Assembly (NCBI GenBank): GCA_030831135.1
Contig: JAURLR010000347.1
Span: forward strand, 1-7,244
Reading direction: 5' to 3'
DNA from: Alphaproteobacteria bacterium
Lineage (GTDB): Bacteria; Pseudomonadota; Alphaproteobacteria; UBA6615
DNA: 7,244 nt
Part shown: piece by piece, positions 5,734 to 7,244 of the stretch
Numbering within the stretch: position 1 is the stretch's first letter
Layout: each line of letters begins with the position of its first letter
Position numbers and translations under genes: made by a program
Notes under the pieces: model-generated
The model's input: only the letters and a program-made list of their open reading frames with translations
Told to the model about the DNA's origin: nothing
Databases searched by the model: none

Positions 5734-7244
5734 TTAGTCTTCGCGACGCGGGCGGCGCGGACGGCGGGGACGATCTTCGTCGCCACCTTCACGGGGCTCG
5801 CGCGGCGGTCGCGTGTCCTCGAGCTCTTCGCCGGTCTCCTGATCGACGACGCGCATGGACAGCTTGACCTTGCCGCGATCATCCATCCCGATGACCTTGA
5901 CCTTCACTTCGTCGCCCTCGTTGATCACGTCGGTGACTGTACCCACGCGCTCATTCTTGAGCTCGGAAATATGGACCAGGCCGTCACGGGCGCCGAAGAA
6001 GTTCACGAAGGCGCCGAAATCGACAACCTTCACGACCTTGCCGGTGTAGATCACGCCGACTTCGGGTTCCGCCACGATGGAGGTGATCCAGTCGATCGCC
6101 TTCTGTGCCGCTTCGCCATCCGAGGAAGCAACCTTGATCAGGCCCTCATCATCGATGTCGACCTTGCAGCCGGTCACTTCGCAGATTTCACGAATGACCT
6201 TGCCGCCCGTACCGATCACGTCACGAATCTTGTCCGTCGGGACCGTCATCGTGGTGATACGCGGGGCGTGCTGGGACAGCTCGTTGCGCGAAGTGTCGAT
6301 GACCTTGGCCATCTCGCCGAGGATGTGAATCCGGCCTTCCTTGGCCTGATCCAGCGCGATCTGCATGATCTCCTGGGTGATGGACGTGATCTTGATGTCC
6401 ATCTGCAACGAGGTGATGCCATTGGCCGAACCGGCGACCTTGAAGTCCATGTCGCCGAGATGATCCTCGTCACCGAGAATATCGGACAACACGGCATAGC
6501 CGTCGTCTTCCTTGATCAGGCCCATCGCGATACCCGCAACCGGTGCCTTCAGCGGAACACCCGCATCCATCATCGAGAGCGAAGCACCACAGACCGACGC
6601 CATGGAGGACGACCCGTTGGATTCGGTGATCTCGGAGACCACGCGGATCGTGTAGGGGAAGTCTTCCTTGGCGGGCAGCAGCGGACGCAGGGCGCGCCAT
6701 GCCAGCTTGCCGTGGCCGATTTCGCGACGTCCGGGGGATCCCACACGTCCGACTTCGCCAACCGAATAGGGCGGGAAGTTGTAATGCAGCAGGAAGTTGG
6801 AACGGGTGTTGCCGTTCAACGCGTCGATGATCTGTTCATCTTCGCCGGTGCCCAAGGTGGTGACGACCAAGCCTTGGGTTTCGCCGCGGGTGAACAGGGC
6901 CGAGCCATGGGTGCGAGGCAGAAGGCCGGTTTCGCACACAATCGGGCGCACGGTCTTGTTGTCACGCCCGTCAATGCGCGCGCCACCGTTGATGATGTCA
7001 CCGCGCAGGATCGAGGATTCGAGCTTTTTAATCGCCGAACCAAGGTTGATGTCGGCCAGATCTTCGGCAGCCAATGCGCCCTTGATCGCAGCCGAAGCCG
7101 CGTCGATGGCGTTGGAACGCTCTTGCTTGTCACGCAGCGCGAATGCGGCGCGCATTTGCTTTTCACCGGCAGCGGCAACGCGGCCATAAAGGGCCGAGAT
7201 GTCGGGGGGTGAGAAGTTGAAGGGCTCTTTCGCGGCAATTTCCG
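5734..7244 (-). CDS. pnp: Polynucleotide phosphorylase (PNPase), partial (N-terminus beyond right edge)
   Basis: PNPase degrades RNA 3'-to-5' using phosphate and can add tails; it works as a trimer and in the degradosome. About 503 of the usual 700 or so residues are here. The frame continues to the right edge, and the ATG at 7155 is internal: upstream codons read [10 protein letters not shown] and [13 protein letters not shown] without a stop. In order one sees the end of the linker domain, then the second RNase PH core with [35 protein letters not shown] and [15 protein letters not shown] (acidic metal-binding residues intact). A KH domain with [12 protein letters not shown] follows, then an S1 domain with [15 protein letters not shown] and GLVHISEL. 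The tail is a charged, Arg/Pro-rich stretch ending in [11 protein letters not shown]. It ends at TAA 5736-5734, followed by a strong terminator. It is convergent with the hydroxylase operon across the inserted pair. Confidence 0.98.
   Translation of the reverse strand, partial: EIAAKEPFNFSPPDISALYGRVAAAGEKQMRAAFALRDKQERSNAIDAASAAIKGALAAEDLADINLGSAIKKLESSILRGDIINGGARIDGRDNKTVRPIVCETGLLPRTHGSALFTRGETQGLVVTTLGTGEDEQIIDALNGNTRSNFLLHYNFPPYSVGEVGRVGSPGRREIGHGKLAWRALRPLLPAKEDFPYTIRVVSEITESNGSSSMASVCGASLSMMDAGVPLKAPVAGIAMGLIKEDDGYAVLSDILGDEDHLGDMDFKVAGSANGITSLQMDIKITSITQEIMQIALDQAKEGRIHILGEMAKVIDTSRNELSQHAPRITTMTVPTDKIRDVIGTGGKVIREICEVTGCKVDIDDEGLIKVASSDGEAAQKAIDWITSIVAEPEVGVIYTGKVVKVVDFGAFVNFFGARDGLVHISELKNERVGTVTDVINEGDEVKVKVIGMDDRGKVKLSMRVVDQETGEELEDTRPPREPREGGDEDRPRRPRRPRRED

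Noticed and set aside
5725..7212. 495-codon open frame on the plus strand opposite pnp
   Set aside because: It is fully antisense to an unmistakable PNPase with intact KH and S1 motifs. The translation is Asp/His/Gly-rich with no family resemblance, as expected from the complement of a GC-rich gene.

Overview
The window looks like chromosomal DNA of a GC-rich alphaproteobacterium, most likely Rhodobacterales-like. This is an inference from high GC in the flanking genes, their codon use, the style of the Nudix and polynucleotide phosphorylase (PNPase) proteins, and the GGCCCCGG-type terminator hairpins. No tRNA, rRNA, CRISPR array or insertion sequence is visible.

Layout, left to right. (1) 1-411, minus strand: a Nudix hydrolase whose C-terminal end lies outside the window. 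(2) 412-653: a divergent intergenic region. (3) 654-4268, plus strand: a compact three-gene operon (medium FAD, small 2Fe-2S and large molybdenum subunits) for a hydroxylase of the xanthine dehydrogenase / CO dehydrogenase superfamily. The large subunit has an AYRAPG active-site loop, not the AYRCSFR loop of true CO dehydrogenase, so the substrate is unknown. (4) 4300-4346: a bidirectional terminator. (5) 4372-5570, minus strand: a two-gene unit with lower GC than the flanks. It encodes a DUF5343-family protein followed, with a 4-nt ATGA overlap, by a HEPN-domain protein carrying an RNxxxH ribonuclease motif. (6) 5571-5733: the likely promoter region of that pair, with a small palindrome, plus a second bidirectional terminator nearly identical to the first. 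(7) 5734-7244, minus strand: pnp (PNPase), with its N-terminal third outside the window.

How the parts relate. The Mo-hydroxylase operon and pnp are convergent housekeeping or metabolic genes. The DUF5343-HEPN pair sits between them, boxed by two near-identical terminators (47 and 43 bp) in direct orientation. This is the arrangement expected if a small accessory cassette was inserted at, or duplicated, a shared terminator. The DUF5343-HEPN pair is the best candidate in the window for a poorly described system. The sequence suggests a winged-helix-like sensor or antitoxin co-translated with an RNA-cutting HEPN effector, possibly for phage defence or as a toxin-antitoxin module. The family recognition comes from memory, and the function is inference.
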